A DNA stretch of 64,000 nt from JANMZO01 sp963763135 (GCA_963763135.1 CAVXNJ010000012.1:1116001-1180000), one strand, 5' to 3'; positions 18,367-28,398 are shown, counted from the first letter of the stretch. A program made the numbers and translations. Notes: generated by a model not told the origin, from the letters alone.

Positions 18367-19902
18367 GATCTCACGATCAGCAAAAGCCACACCGGAAACT
18401 TCGTGGCCGGAAGCACCGGAAACACCTACACCGTCCTCGTTACCAACACCAGCGCAGTCACCAAAGACGCCGGACAATCCGTGAGCGTGACCGACACCCC
18501 ACCCACCGGACTCACCATCACCGCCATGTCCGGAACCGGATGGACCTGCACCACCCTCCCCACCTGCACCCGCACCGACCAACTAGCCCCGGCCACCGCC
18601 TACCCCGGCATCACCGTCACCGTCACCGTCGCGGCCAACGCCGCCGCATCGGTCACCAACTCAGCCACCGTCACCACCGCACAAACCGAATCAAACACCG
18701 GCAACAACACCGCCACCGACCCCACCACCATCACCCCCGCACCACTCATCGACCTGACGATCAGCAAATTCCACACCGGAGACTTCGTAGCCGGAAGCAC
18801 CGGCAACACCTACAACCTCCTCGTCACCAACACCAGCGCAACAACCAAAGACGTAGGACAGACCGTCACCGTCACCGACACCCCACCCACCGGACTCACC
18901 ATCACCGCAATGTCCGGAACCGGATGGACCTGCACCACCCTCCCCACCTGCACCCGCACCGACGCCCTAGCACCAAGCTCCTTCTACCCCGGCATCATCG
19001 TCACCGTCACCGTCGCCTCCAACGCCGCAGCATCGGTCACCAACTCAGCCACCGTCACCACCACCCAAACCGAATCAAACACCGGCAACAACACCGCCAC
19101 CGACCCCACCACCATCACCCCCGAACCACTCATCGACCTGACGATCAGCAAATTCCACACCGGAGACTTCGTAGCCGGAAGCACCGGCAACACCTACAAC
19201 CTCCTCGTCACCAACACCAGCGCAACCATTAAAGACGCCGGGCAAACCGTCAGCGTCACCGACACCCCACCCACCGGACTCACCATCACCGCAATGTCCG
19301 GAACCGGATGGACCTGCACCACCCTCCCCACCTGCACCCGCACTGACGCCCTAGCACCAAGCTCCTTCTACCCCGGCATCGTCGTCACCGTCACCGTCGC
19401 CGCCAACGCCGCAGCATCGGTCACCAACTCGGCCACCGTCACCACCACCCAAACCGAATCAAACACCGGCAACAACACCGCCACCGACCCCACCACCATC
19501 ACCCCGGCGCCCCTCACTGACCTGACGATCAGCAAATTCCACACCGGGAACTTCGTTGCCGGCAGCGCCGGTAACACCTACAACGTGCTCGTCTTCAACA
19601 CCAGCGCAACGACCAAAGACGCCGGACAAACCGTCACCGTCACCGACGCCCCACCCACCGGACTCACCATCACCGCAATGTCCGGAACCGGATGGACCTG
19701 CACCACCCTCCCCACCTGCACCCGCACTGACGCCCTAGTACCAAGCTCCTTCTACCCCGGCATCGTCGTCACGGTCACCGTCGCCGCAAACGCCGCGGCT
19801 TCGATCACGAACTCCGCGACCGTCACCACCACCCAAACCGAATCAAACACCGGCAACAACACCGCCACCGACCCCACCACCATCACCGGAGCACCGACGG
19901 GG
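18367..19902 (+). repeat. Four tandem 384-bp units encoding DUF11 repeats
   Basis: Units start at 18367, 18751, 19135 and 19519, exactly 384 bp (128 codons) apart. Each encodes LTISK.HTG.FVAGS.GNTY through TESNTGNNTATDPTTIT. Units 2-4 are almost identical at the DNA level and use C-ending codons. Unit 1 is more diverged. This indicates recent tandem expansion inside one reading frame. Confidence 0.9.
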
Positions 19903-20199
19903 ACGATCATCGTCCGCAAGGTGACGGTTCCCGCGGGCGGTACCGGGTTCGGATTCACGAGCGACGTGCCCGGAGCGGCCACCTTCACATTGGACGACGG
20001 CCAGAACCGGACGATGAACAGTGTCTCACCTGGTACATACTCGGTGACCGAGTCGTCACCGGTCGGTTCGACGCTCACGAATCTCGTGTGCACCGACCCC
20101 ACTAGCAACACGACCGTCAACGTGAGTCTGCGCAAAGCGACGATTGCCGTGAGCGCCGGCGAAACGGTGGATTGCACGTTCACGAACACGCGACACCTC

Positions 20200-20700
20200 C
20201 GCGCTTCGGCGGAGTTGTTGTATGCGTTGTCGGTGGTGCCGCCGTGTCATTGGCGATTGGTTCTCAGTATGCGGTTGAGACGGCGCAGCGGGTGAATTTC
20301 ACGTGTGCGGGCACGGTGAGGGGTGTGTGGTGGTTCCGGACGTTGTCGGATACGGGGGTGAACACGGTCACGGTGTGGGTGAACGGGGTGCCGGTGGGAC
20401 CGCGTGCGGGCAAGTCGCCGGGACGAGCGGATGGGTTCATCTTGATTTCGTCGTCACCGGTGGTGGTTACTCCGGGCGATAATTGGCTGGTGGAGTGTGC
20501 ATCGTCCGAATGGTGCGTACGGATACCGCCTGAACGGATTCACGAACCGGACGGTGAACTTCAGTCTCGGGTTGTATGGTGCCGCCGGCGTCGGCTGCCG
20601 GAGCGAAGAATGGCTTGTACAAGTACACGCCGACCCCGGCCGTGCCGGATTTGTCGTACGCAGACACGGAGTACTTCGTCAGTCCGGAGTTCACGCCGGG
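20200..20700 (+). other. Degenerate DUF4082 module with foreign-looking codon use
   Basis: The first of three DUF4082 copies (IGSQYAVETAQRVNFTC...WWFRTLSDTGVNTVT). Three frame changes fall within about 330 bp. Codons end mainly in G or T (GTG, TTG, GCG), whereas the sister copies at 21340-21830 and 21898-22374 use C-ending codons. This suggests a different source or relaxed selection. Confidence 0.6.
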
Positions 20701-22381
20701 TGCGCCGCCACCACCACCACCGACCGGAACAATCTTCATTCGTAAGGTGACGACCCCTGCTGGAGGTACGGGCTTCGGGTTCACGACGAACATCCCGTCG
20801 AATACTTCATTCACCTTGGACGACGGCCAAAGCCGGTCGATGACGGGCCTCACCCCGGGCGCATACTCAGTGATTGAGAACACCCCGCTCGGTTACAACC
20901 TCACGACGCTGGTCTGCACGGACCCGACGACAAACACCACGGTGAACGTAAGTACACGTACTGCGTCGATCAATCTCGCCGCAGGGGAGACGGTTGACTG
21001 CACGTTCGCGGACACGTACTCGCACCCCCTTCGACGGGAACCGTGATCATCCGAAAGACGACGGTGCCCGCTGGCGGTACCGGTTTCGGATTCACGTCAA
21101 CGCTTCCGGGCGCTGCTGCGTTCACGCTGAATGACGGCCAGAACCAGACGGTTACGAGTGTGCCGATCGGTACATACTCGGTGAGCGAGACCCTTCCAAC
21201 CGGTGTCGCAGCAACGACCGTCGTCTGTACGGATCCCGACAATGGAACCACGGTGACGACTAGCACTCGCACCGCCACCATCGATCTCGATGCCGGTGAA
21301 ACCGTCGATTGCACGTTCACCAATCAGTCGTCCGCCCCCGCGGAATTGTTGTACGCCGCAAGTGTGACTCCGCCAGCCACGATCGCTATCGGATCCCAGT
21401 ACGCAGTGGAAACCGCGGAGCGGATCAACTTCACCTGTGCTGGAACCGTCACTGGCGTCTGGTGGTACCGCACCGCTTCGGATACCGGAACGAACACGGT
21501 CTCGGCCTGGCGATCCGGCACGTTGGTTGCAGAGAAGCAGGGAAACCCTGGTGCGACCGGTTGGGTCTTCCTCCCGTTCGACACACCGATCGGCGTAACG
21601 GTCGGTGACAAGCTCACGGTTGGGGTGCACCACCCGAACGGCGCCTACGCCTACCGTGCAAACGGGTTCACGAACCGGTCCGTTAGTTCGCCGTCCGGCT
21701 GCATGGTCAGTCCGGCCTCCGTACCCAGTGCTGGAAACGGCCTCTACAAGTACACGCCGGGTGCCGCGTTGCCCGACCTCACGTACCAGGACTCGGAGTA
21801 CTTTGTCTCGCCCGAGTTCACGCTTGGCGTGGCGCCGCCGCCCCCGCCCCCGCCACCACCACCGCCGCCGCCTCCGCCACCTCCGACCGGTGCGTCCCGC
21901 CTTTACGCGAACACCGTGACGCCGCCCGCCACCCTGGCAATTGGATCGCAGTACGCGGTGGAGACAGCGCAACGCATCAACTTCAGCTGCAACGGCTACG
22001 TCAACGGCATCTCCTGGTACCGCACGGCCTCCGACACCGGAGTAAACACCGTGACGGCCTGGAAGGGAACGACCGTCGTCGGGCAGGCAACCGGCGATCC
22101 CGGAACGACCGGGTGGGTCTATCTCCCGTTCAGCGTCCCGGTCCCGGTAACTGCGGGCGACCAACTCCTCCTCGGAGTGCATCACCCGAACGGTGCCTAT
22201 GGCTACCGGCTGAACGGCTTCACCGCCCGCACGGTTACGGCCGGATGCTTGAGCGCCCCGGCGTCGAATCCAATCCAACAGAACGGGTACTACCAGTACT
22301 CCGTCGTACCGACGGTGCCGACCCTTTCGTACGCTGACACCGAGTACTTCATCACCCCCGACTTCACCCAGAACTAGCCAC

Positions 22382-22409
22382 GTGTTGGCGGGCTCAGTCC
22401 CGCCAACAC
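22382..22409 (+). terminator. Hairpin after the protease gene
   Basis: Perfect 11-bp stem GTGTTGGCGGG (22382-22392) with CCCGCCAACAC (22399-22409) and a 6-nt loop. It begins 4 nt after the stop codon. No T-run follows, so it may stabilise the 3' end rather than terminate. Confidence 0.6.
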
Positions 22410-22435
22410 CTTGGGAGCGTGGCTCTCGTGAACGT

Positions 22436-22483
22436 GTGTGCGTCGTCGTAGAGCAGCTCTACGGTGACGCACACATCTTTTTT
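22436..22483 (+). terminator. Rho-independent terminator
   Basis: A near-perfect inverted repeat of about 19 bp per arm (22436-22474; arms begin GTGTGCGTC and end GACGCACAC, centre GAGCAGCTC) is followed by ATCTTTTTTT at 22475-22483. It should end transcription from the protease gene before the convergent regulator gene. Confidence 0.85.
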
Positions 22484-22492
22484 GGTGGGGAA

Positions 22493-22527
22493 AGTTTTGG
22501 TACCGGAGGTTTTGGTACCGGAGTTTG
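22493..22527. repeat. Two short direct repeats with KpnI-like palindromes
   Basis: GTTTTGGTACCGGAG is repeated at 15-bp spacing just before the end of the convergent Crp-type gene. Each copy contains the palindrome GGTACC. No function is evident. Confidence 0.5.
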
Positions 22528-22536
22528 GCCGCGTGC

Positions 22537-23199
22537 TTACGAGGCGCGATTGGTCATTTTCTTGCGTTCGACGATTCGATAGGTCCGGTCGCGCTGTTCG
22601 AGCCAGCCGAGGCGCACGAACGCCGCTATCGCTTTGTTTACCCGCTCGCGAGACGCGCCGATCATGCCGGCCAGTTCTTCCTGGGTGATCGGCAGCGTGA
22701 ACTCGTCGGAGTTGCCGGCGATGTCGAGCAGTCGCTTGGCCGTGCGGCCGGTCACGTCGAGAAACACCGAGTCGGCAATGGCTTCGTTCGCTTCGCGGAG
22801 TCGTCGGCTCAGCAGACCGATCACGTTCCACAGCGCCTGCGCGTCGCCGGAGAAGTGGTTGCGCAGCACCGAGAACGGCACACCGATGATTTCGCTGGTC
22901 TCGAGGGCCCGGGCTCCAGCGTTGCGGATCTGCGATTCCGAGAACAACGCCATGTCACCAAAGAGGTCACCGGGGCCCATGAGAGCGAGCACGGACTCCC
23001 GCCCGTCGACCGACCGGTTCGAGATCGCGATACGTCCGCTCGTCACGACATACAGGTCCGACGCCGGGTCGGACTCGGAGAACACCACGTCGCCACGGTG
23101 GTAGGTCGCCGACGTCGCATGGGAGGCGATTTCAGCGAGTGTCTCGTCGCTGAACCCATGAAAAAAGTCGATCGACCGGAGAAAAGTTGCGATGTCCAC
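22537..23199 (-). CDS. Crp/Fnr-family transcriptional regulator
   Basis: 220 residues. An N-terminal cyclic-nucleotide-binding domain (about 8-125) contains GRIAISNRSVDG and GPGDLFGDMALFSESQIRNAGARALE, the phosphate-binding cassette. The C-terminal winged helix (about 150-215) contains the recognition helix TQEELAGMIGASRERVNKAIAAFVRLGWLE. The cassette has R-A rather than RSA, but overall it fits the Crp type seen in actinobacteria, which binds cAMP. No cysteines suggest an iron-sulfur sensor, so it is unlike Fnr. The GTG start is supported by a TAACCT 6 nt upstream. Targets are unknown; it is convergent with the protease gene and divergent from carD. Confidence 0.92.
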   Translation of the reverse strand: MDIATFLRSIDFFHGFSDETLAEIASHATSATYHRGDVVFSESDPASDLYVVTSGRIAISNRSVDGRESVLALMGPGDLFGDMALFSESQIRNAGARALETSEIIGVPFSVLRNHFSGDAQALWNVIGLLSRRLREANEAIADSVFLDVTGRTAKRLLDIAGNSDEFTLPITQEELAGMIGASRERVNKAIAAFVRLGWLEQRDRTYRIVERKKMTNRAS

Positions 23200-23205
23200 C
23201 CTGTG

Positions 23206-23211
23206 AGGTTA
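23206..23211 (-). promoter_or_regulatory. -10 element, leaderless start of the Crp-type gene
   Basis: TAACCT lies 6 nt before the GTG at 23199. No ribosome binding site is visible. Confidence 0.5.
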
Positions 23212-23354
23212 CCCGCCCGAACCCACTGTGACGAATGTCTCGATTTTCGTGCCGTTTGTCTCACATCCCATCCCAGCGCTATGCCGCATCACGCACAGCG
23301 AGGCTCAACCGCCGACGCCGTCCGGAGCGGGTCAGAGAAGCCGCTGGAGGTTGG

Positions 23355-23360
23355 TACAAT
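23355..23360 (+). promoter_or_regulatory. carD: Probable -10 of carD operon
   Basis: TACAAT lies 60 nt upstream of carD in the 220-bp gap to the divergent regulator. No strong -35 is present, which is common for CarD-assisted promoters. Confidence 0.45.
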
Positions 23361-23419
23361 TGCTCCCTGCTGTTTTGACTCAAGTAGACGCCTGTCTGCT
23401 TCGGCTCCCTAGGAGTGCC

Positions 23420-23899
23420 ATGCCGTTCGATGTTGGTGACAAGGTTGTTTATCCCCACCATGGTGCTGCCACCATCGAAAAGAAGGAGAAGCGGACGATA
23501 AACGGCGAAGAGAAGGAGTATCTCGTCCTTCGTGTCGCCTATGGCGACCTCACCCTTTCGGTCCCCGCAGAGAACGCCGAGAAGGTCGGCCTGCGCGATG
23601 TCATCAACGACGAAGAAGTCGAAGAGGTGTTCGCGGTGCTTCGCAAGAAGGAAGCCCGCATGCCAACCAACTGGTCGCGTCGGTTCAAGAACCACGTCGA
23701 GAAGCTGAAGTCGGGCGACGTGTACCAGGTGGCCGAAGTGGTTCGCAATCTTTCGATCCGCGATAAAGACAAAGGCCTCTCCGCCGGAGAGAAGCGCATG
23801 CTTGTGAAGGCCCGCCAGATTCTCGTCAGCGAACTTACTTTCGCGTGCAGCGTCGACGAGGAAGAAGCCGAGAAGAAGCTCAACGACGCGCTCGTATAA
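23420..23899 (+). CDS. carD: CarD-like RNA polymerase-binding transcription factor
   Basis: 159 residues, normal for actinobacterial CarD. The N-terminal Tudor-like RNAP-interaction domain reads FDVGDKVVYPHHGAATIEKKEKR and binds the beta-subunit lobe. The C-terminal helical domain with MPTNWSRRFKNHVEKLKSGD binds the upstream edge of the open promoter bubble; the conserved Trp (NWSRR) is present. It stabilises open complexes at rRNA and other promoters. The start is chosen at MPFDVGDK with AGGAG 4 nt upstream; longer frames upstream are not conserved. ispD and ispF follow, the standard actinobacterial order. Confidence 0.95.
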   Translation: MPFDVGDKVVYPHHGAATIEKKEKRTINGEEKEYLVLRVAYGDLTLSVPAENAEKVGLRDVINDEEVEEVFAVLRKKEARMPTNWSRRFKNHVEKLKSGDVYQVAEVVRNLSIRDKDKGLSAGEKRMLVKARQILVSELTFACSVDEEEAEKKLNDALV

Positions 23900-23950
23900 G
23901 GCGAGCAGCCTCACCCGGCCCGTGCGGTTTGTGTTGATGGTTGGGTGTTC

Positions 23951-24742
23951 ATGACGGCCGGGCACCAGCCGTCCGGATCAACGGGGCGGCCATCGGGTCC
24001 GGTTTGGACCATCGTGGTCGCCGGAGGATCCGGTAATCGCTACGGGGGAGCCAAGCAGCTGGTCGAGCTGGGCGGAGAGCGGGTTCTCGATCGGTCGTTG
24101 GCTGTAGCGCGGTCCGTCAGCACCGGCGTGGTTCTTGTGATTACGGCGGATCGAGTTGACGCCGAACGGGGAAACGCTGATGTCGTCGTTGCCGGCGGAG
24201 CCACGCGATCAGCGTCGGTCCGATCCGGGCTGGCCGCCATCCCGACCGACGCCGCGGTGATCGTGGTGCACGACGCCGCACGCCCACTCGCGCCGGCCGC
24301 CGCGTTCATGCGGGCGATTGAGGCCGTTGAATCCGGGGCTGCCGCCGTGATTACCGCACTGCCGGTTGTCGACACGTTGAAGCGGGTCGACGGCGTAACC
24401 GTCATCGAGACCGTTGACCGTTCGACCCTCGTGGCTGTGCAGACGCCGCAGGCTTTTCGAGCCGACGTCCTGCGCAGAGCGCACGCGACGGGGTCCGAGG
24501 CGACCGACGACGCCGGTTTGGTCGAGGCACTCGGCTTCCCCGTGTCTGTGGTGACGGGCGATGTCCGCAGCCAGAAGCTCACCACGCCCGACGATCTTGC
24601 GATTCTCGAATCGTTTCTCGTCAACCAACCCGTCAAGCCACTCGACAACCAACCCGACAATCCAATCAACAATCCACTCAACAAGCCACTCGACAAGCCA
24701 CTCGACAAGCCACTCGACAAACAGCCGGAGACAACATCGTGA
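23951..24742 (+). CDS. ispD: 2-C-methyl-D-erythritol 4-phosphate cytidylyltransferase with a repetitive tail
   Basis: 263 residues. It transfers CMP from CTP to MEP in the non-mevalonate isoprenoid pathway. The CTP-binding loop VAGGSGNRYGGAKQ (about residues 20-33), HDAARPLAP and QTPQAFRAD are present. The usual PKQ of the loop reads AKQ. After the normal end (DLAILESF, about residue 224) there is a tail of about 38 residues built on PLDK repeats from a 12-bp unit (AAGCCACTCGAC) at about 24640-24720. That tail is absent from usual IspD proteins. The stop overlaps the ispF start by 4 nt (GTGA), so translation is coupled. The start at 23951 is tentative; a GTG lies 6 nt upstream. Confidence 0.92.
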   Translation: MTAGHQPSGSTGRPSGPVWTIVVAGGSGNRYGGAKQLVELGGERVLDRSLAVARSVSTGVVLVITADRVDAERGNADVVVAGGATRSASVRSGLAAIPTDAAVIVVHDAARPLAPAAAFMRAIEAVESGAAAVITALPVVDTLKRVDGVTVIETVDRSTLVAVQTPQAFRADVLRRAHATGSEATDDAGLVEALGFPVSVVTGDVRSQKLTTPDDLAILESFLVNQPVKPLDNQPDNPINNPLNKPLDKPLDKPLDKQPETTS

Positions 24743-25228
24743 GCATTCCTGAGCTACGGGTCGGACAGGGCTTCGACATCCATCCTTTCTCCGACGATCC
24801 CTCGCGCACCCTGGTCTTGGGCGGAATCACGTTTCCCGGAGTGAAGGGGCTGGTAGGCCACAGCGACGCCGACGCCGTGGCCCATGCCATCACCGATGCC
24901 CTGCTCGGCGCCGCCGGTCTCGGCGACATCGGGCACCACTTCCCCGATACCGACCCGACGTGGCGGGGAGCCAACAGCATGAACCTGCTCGCGGCCACGG
25001 CCGCACTCGTGCGCGACAACGGCTGGTCGATCGCCAACGTCGACACATCAGTCGTTCTCGAAACACCAAGACTCGCGCCGTTCCGTGAAGCGATGGTCGA
25101 AGCCCTGACCGACACTGTCGGTGCGCCTGTCTCCGTGAAAGCTAAGCGCGCTCGAAGGTCTCGGTGCACTGGGTCGCCGCGAGGGTATTGCCTGCTTCGC
25201 CGTGGCTCTGCTGGTTCGCGAGAGGTAA
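24739..25228 (+). pseudogene. ispF: 2-C-methyl-D-erythritol 2,4-cyclodiphosphate synthase, one frameshift near the 3' end
   Basis: About 162 residues when repaired, the normal size. The enzyme releases CMP and forms MEcPP. The metal site is visible in VGQGFDIHPF (Asp and His) and GHSDADAVAHAITDALLGAAGLGDIGHHFPDTD. After VSVKAKRA the frame breaks at about 25150 (AAGCGCGCTCGAAGG). In the next frame the conserved ending EGLGALGRREGIACFAVALL follows to TAA at 25226-25228. Total length is 3n+1, indicating one extra base. The gene is essential in this pathway, so an error in the sequence is the simplest reading. Confidence 0.9.
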
Positions 25229-25268
25229 CCGGACAAAGCCGACTGGGCTCCGCAAACCCCACGCGCAG

Positions 25269-25274
25269 TACCAT
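25269..25274 (+). promoter_or_regulatory. -10 element, leaderless start of amidase gene
   Basis: TACCAT lies 6 nt before the ATG at 25281 with no Shine-Dalgarno sequence. Confidence 0.5.
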
Positions 25275-25280
25275 GCGAAC

Positions 25281-26702
25281 ATGACCGACGACCTGGCTTC
25301 TCTCGACGCGACTGCGCAGGCCGAACTCGTCCGTACCGGACAAGTGACGCCACTCGAACTTGTCGACGCCGCAATCAAACGCATCGAATCGCTCAACCCC
25401 CGCCTCAACGCAGTGATCTGGACACGTTTCGAAGAGGCACGAGCGGAAGCATCCGCGGGCCAACTGGGAGACGGGCCGTTTCGCGGTGTCCCGTTCCTCC
25501 TCAAGGACATCGGCGCGACCCAGGCCGGGCTGCCGTACTGGATGGGAACCTCGGCGCTGCGTGATGCCAACTTCTCCTACCCAAGCGACACGGAACTCGG
25601 CAAACGGTTCAGAAACGCCGGTTTCGTCACGATCGCTAAGACGAACCTTCCCGAGTTGGGCTCCACCCCGAGCACGCAGCCGCCGTCGTTCGGGCCCACG
25701 AACAATCCCTGGGACCTCACGCGTTCGCCGTCCGGCTCCTCCGGCGGTTCAGCGGCAGCGGTCGCCGCAGGGCTGGTGCCGATCGCGCACGCGAACGACG
25801 GTGGCGGTTCGACCCGCCTCCCCGCCTCGTGGAACGGGCTCGTCGGCCTCAAGCCGAGCCGCGGCCGCATGCCGTACGAGTCGGCGATCAGCCGCCTGAC
25901 CTCTGAACTGGTGGTGTCGCGTACCGTCCGCGACACCGCCGCCGTCCTCGACGCGACGCACGGTGCAACCGACGCTGACCTGTTTCACATCGCTCCACCG
26001 GCGCGTCCGTACAGGCAGGAACTAGGCGCAGATCCGGGTCAGTTGCGGGTTGCGCTGCTGACCGACGGAGGTGGATTCGACGTCGACCCCGAGTGCAAAC
26101 AAGCAGCCGAACACGCGGCTGCACTGCTCTCCGAAGCCGGACACCACGTCGAAGGCGTAGACGGCAGCGTTCTCTACGGGGGCGACGGAAAGGTGAACGG
26201 TCAGCTCTGGATGGCCGGACTCACGCGGCGCATCGATGCGATCAGCGACATGCTCGGTCGGCCACTTCGCGCCGAGGAGTGCGACCCGTACAACTGGACC
26301 GCTGCGGAGCGGGGCCGCTCGACAACCGCAAGCGAGTGGGCCCGGGCCCAGGAGATCCAACAGGCATGGGTGAAGGACGTGTACCAGTGGATGGCCCCGT
26401 TCGACCTCCTGGTTTCGCCGACATCAGGCTGCCCTCCGCTGCGCACCGACGAACTCGCTCCCGACCCGGTGCAGCCATGGAAGATCGGGCGCGTGTTCGG
26501 ACGCGTCGGTCGATTCACCCTCCCGTTCAATGTGACCGGCCACCCCGCGATCTCATTGCCGCTTCACTGGACGCCATCCGGCCTGCCGGTCGGCGTGCAG
26601 CTCGTCGCGCGATTCGGTCGGGAAGATCTGCTTCTTCGGCTCGCAGCGTGGTTCGAATCAGCGCTGCCCTGGTCCCACCGACGACCACCGGTGCACGCCT
26701 GA
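25281..26702 (+). CDS. Amidase signature family hydrolase
   Basis: 473 residues. The Ser-cisSer-Lys triad is visible: Lys75 in FLLKDIGA, Ser153 in SGSSGGSAAAVAAG, and nucleophile Ser177 in NDGGGSTRLPAS. These enzymes hydrolyse amide bonds of small amides, or act in transamidation as GatA. GatB/GatC partners are absent, so it is more likely catabolic. An upstream extension of the frame is rejected because it overlaps the ispF end. It is convergent with a second, distantly similar amidase at 26739-28277; their 3' ends are 37 bp apart. The substrate is unknown. Confidence 0.9.
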   Translation: MTDDLASLDATAQAELVRTGQVTPLELVDAAIKRIESLNPRLNAVIWTRFEEARAEASAGQLGDGPFRGVPFLLKDIGATQAGLPYWMGTSALRDANFSYPSDTELGKRFRNAGFVTIAKTNLPELGSTPSTQPPSFGPTNNPWDLTRSPSGSSGGSAAAVAAGLVPIAHANDGGGSTRLPASWNGLVGLKPSRGRMPYESAISRLTSELVVSRTVRDTAAVLDATHGATDADLFHIAPPARPYRQELGADPGQLRVALLTDGGGFDVDPECKQAAEHAAALLSEAGHHVEGVDGSVLYGGDGKVNGQLWMAGLTRRIDAISDMLGRPLRAEECDPYNWTAAERGRSTTASEWARAQEIQQAWVKDVYQWMAPFDLLVSPTSGCPPLRTDELAPDPVQPWKIGRVFGRVGRFTLPFNVTGHPAISLPLHWTPSGLPVGVQLVARFGREDLLLRLAAWFESALPWSHRRPPVHA

Positions 26703-26738
26703 GGCGCGCAAGCGGCCGCAACTCGTTCGAGCGGCGTT

Positions 26739-28277
26739 TCAGTAGCCCGGCGGTGGCGTGAAGCCGCCCATCAGCTGACCTAGTTGACCGGCCGTCCAGA
26801 TCGTCGTGCGGTCAGCCATTTCCGCTCCGATGATCTGTACACCTACGGGTAGACCCGAAGCTGTCGGACCCACGGGAGCGACCGTCGCCGGAAGATACGA
26901 CGCGATGACCAACCCGGCCCAGAACAGTTGGGAGAAGTACGGGACCTCGCGGCCGTTCACCGGGAGGATACGTTGACCGAGCGGTTCCGATTGATCATGG
27001 GGAAACGCTGTTGTCGGCGTAATCGGCGCGAGCAGCACATCAAAATCGGAGAAGAACCGCTTCCAGGCCCAGCGCAGGTGTTCACGTTTGTTGGCGCTCA
27101 CGGCAAAGTCGCGATACGACATAGTTGACCACCGGAGGTTCTGGGCGTACGTGCTGACATCCGACGGATCGAGCGACGCGGCCCTTGCCGCCATGCGTTC
27201 GTAGGCCGCGCCGGGAGGCGCCATGAGTGCCATCAGCAGTCGTTGATACGTCTCGTGGGCATCGACGGGATCAAAGTCGGGACGCGCCGTGTAGTTGACC
27301 TTGGCACCGGCCTTGCGAAGGGCGACCGCGGCCGCTTCAATACGGAGCTTCACGTCGTCGTCCACCGGTGACAGGTCGGGTTGATCGAGCCAAACCGCGA
27401 CGCGCAACCCCTTGACCGACGTGGGCGCCTTGGGCAACTGCAGTTTCCAGCCCGGAGCAAGCAACTCGTCGGGTCCGGCGGTGATGTCGAGGGCCAGGGC
27501 CAGATCTTCGGCGGAGCGGGCGATCGGTCCTACAACCGAGATGTCTCCTTCGGCGAGAATCGAGTTGTCGACAGTTTGGCCCCGCTTGGGAACAATTCCG
27601 TATGTGGGCTTATGACCGTAGACGCCGCAGTACGACGCCGGCGTGCGGATACTGCCGCCGATATCGCTCCCGTATTCGAGTCCGCTCAGCCCTGCATCGG
27701 TGGCCGCCGCGGATCCACCCGACGAACCTCCGGGGCCACGAGCGTGGTCCCACGGATTGTTGGTCGTGCCGTAGACCGGGTTGTAACTCTGGAAGTCAGC
27801 CAACGACACGGGCACGTTGGTCTTTCCGAAAATCACCGCTCCCGCCGCCCGGAGACGCTGCACGATCACCGCATCGGTGGTTGCGATGTTGTCCTTGAAT
27901 TGCGCGAAGCCCCACGTCGTCGGTTGACCGACGAGGTTGAAGCTTTCTTTGATGGTGATGGGCACACCGTGGAGCGGTCCGAGTTTCGCGCCCTTCGCCA
28001 CAGCCCTATCGGCCGCTTTGGCCTGCTTGAGCGCAGCGGCGCGGTCGTCGACCACGACGGCGTTGATGGCGGGGTTGAGGCGGTCCACCCGTTCGAGGTA
28101 CGCCTTCAGCAGTTCGGTTGAGCTGATCCTCCCGGTCCGTATCGCCCGAGCGAGTTGAATCGCCGAGCCGAACGGGAACGAGTCCGGCATGGCGTTCTTG
28201 CCCGACTTCTTCGCCGGCGCGGTCGTCACCTTCGTCGTCGGCTTGTTGTCCGGCTTGTTTTCCGGTGCTCGGGCCAT
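26739..28277 (-). CDS. Amidase signature family hydrolase with Lys/Pro-rich N-terminal extension
   Basis: 512 residues. The triad is Lys110 (PITIKESFNL), Ser185 (GPGGSSGGSAAATDAG) and Ser209 (DIGGSIRTPASYCG). The substrate pocket region FAQFKDNIATTDAVIV is typical. Residues 1-29 form a low-complexity basic extension (PENKPDNKPTTK) before a likely older start at Met30. GGGAG precedes the ATG at 28277. It faces the amidase at 25281-26702 tail to tail. The two differ in the catalytic surroundings, so they are not a recent duplication. The substrate is unknown, possibly an aryl amide. Confidence 0.9.
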   Translation of the reverse strand: MARAPENKPDNKPTTKVTTAPAKKSGKNAMPDSFPFGSAIQLARAIRTGRISSTELLKAYLERVDRLNPAINAVVVDDRAAALKQAKAADRAVAKGAKLGPLHGVPITIKESFNLVGQPTTWGFAQFKDNIATTDAVIVQRLRAAGAVIFGKTNVPVSLADFQSYNPVYGTTNNPWDHARGPGGSSGGSAAATDAGLSGLEYGSDIGGSIRTPASYCGVYGHKPTYGIVPKRGQTVDNSILAEGDISVVGPIARSAEDLALALDITAGPDELLAPGWKLQLPKAPTSVKGLRVAVWLDQPDLSPVDDDVKLRIEAAAVALRKAGAKVNYTARPDFDPVDAHETYQRLLMALMAPPGAAYERMAARAASLDPSDVSTYAQNLRWSTMSYRDFAVSANKREHLRWAWKRFFSDFDVLLAPITPTTAFPHDQSEPLGQRILPVNGREVPYFSQLFWAGLVIASYLPATVAPVGPTASGLPVGVQIIGAEMADRTTIWTAGQLGQLMGGFTPPPGY

Positions 28278-28335
28278 GGCGGATCTCCCATCGTTGACGT
28301 TGCCCGGACGTTAGCGCCGGGCCCCGGGCCGCTTC

Positions 28336-28398
28336 CAACCGATGGGCCAGATGTTCGGCCAGATGTTCAGCCTGATGTTCGACCGGATGCTCGGCCAG
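28336..28398. repeat. Short imperfect 12-15 bp tandem repeats
   Basis: Four to five units of the form GGCCAGATGTTC (with AGCCTGATGTTC and ACCGGATGCTC variants) fill the gap between the amidase and rlmB genes. No reading frame or hairpin explains them. Confidence 0.6.

Larger units (their letters stand above)
16484..22377 (+). pseudogene. Giant secreted serine protease with DUF11, SpaA-like and DUF4082 repeats, broken by about six frameshifts
   Basis: Repaired length is about 1960 residues. Order: signal peptide (1-32, cleavage near SSAQ); a protease domain with Asp in GTGITVGILSDSF, a DEGRAMGQIVHDLAPGA segment and Ser in FYGTSAAAPHAAAVAAL; four 128-residue DUF11 repeats; a SpaA/prealbumin-like module; a degenerate DUF4082 module; two more SpaA-like modules; then DUF4082, a poly-Pro linker and a last DUF4082 module (LYANTVTPPATLAIGSQYAVE). 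The DEGRAM region stands where classical subtilases have HGT, recalling S53-like members of this fold. Frames change near 16795, 17955, 20235, 20490, 20565 and 21025. A purine-rich GGGAG precedes the ATG. It is probably exported and wall- or matrix-associated; activity is uncertain. Confidence 0.75.
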
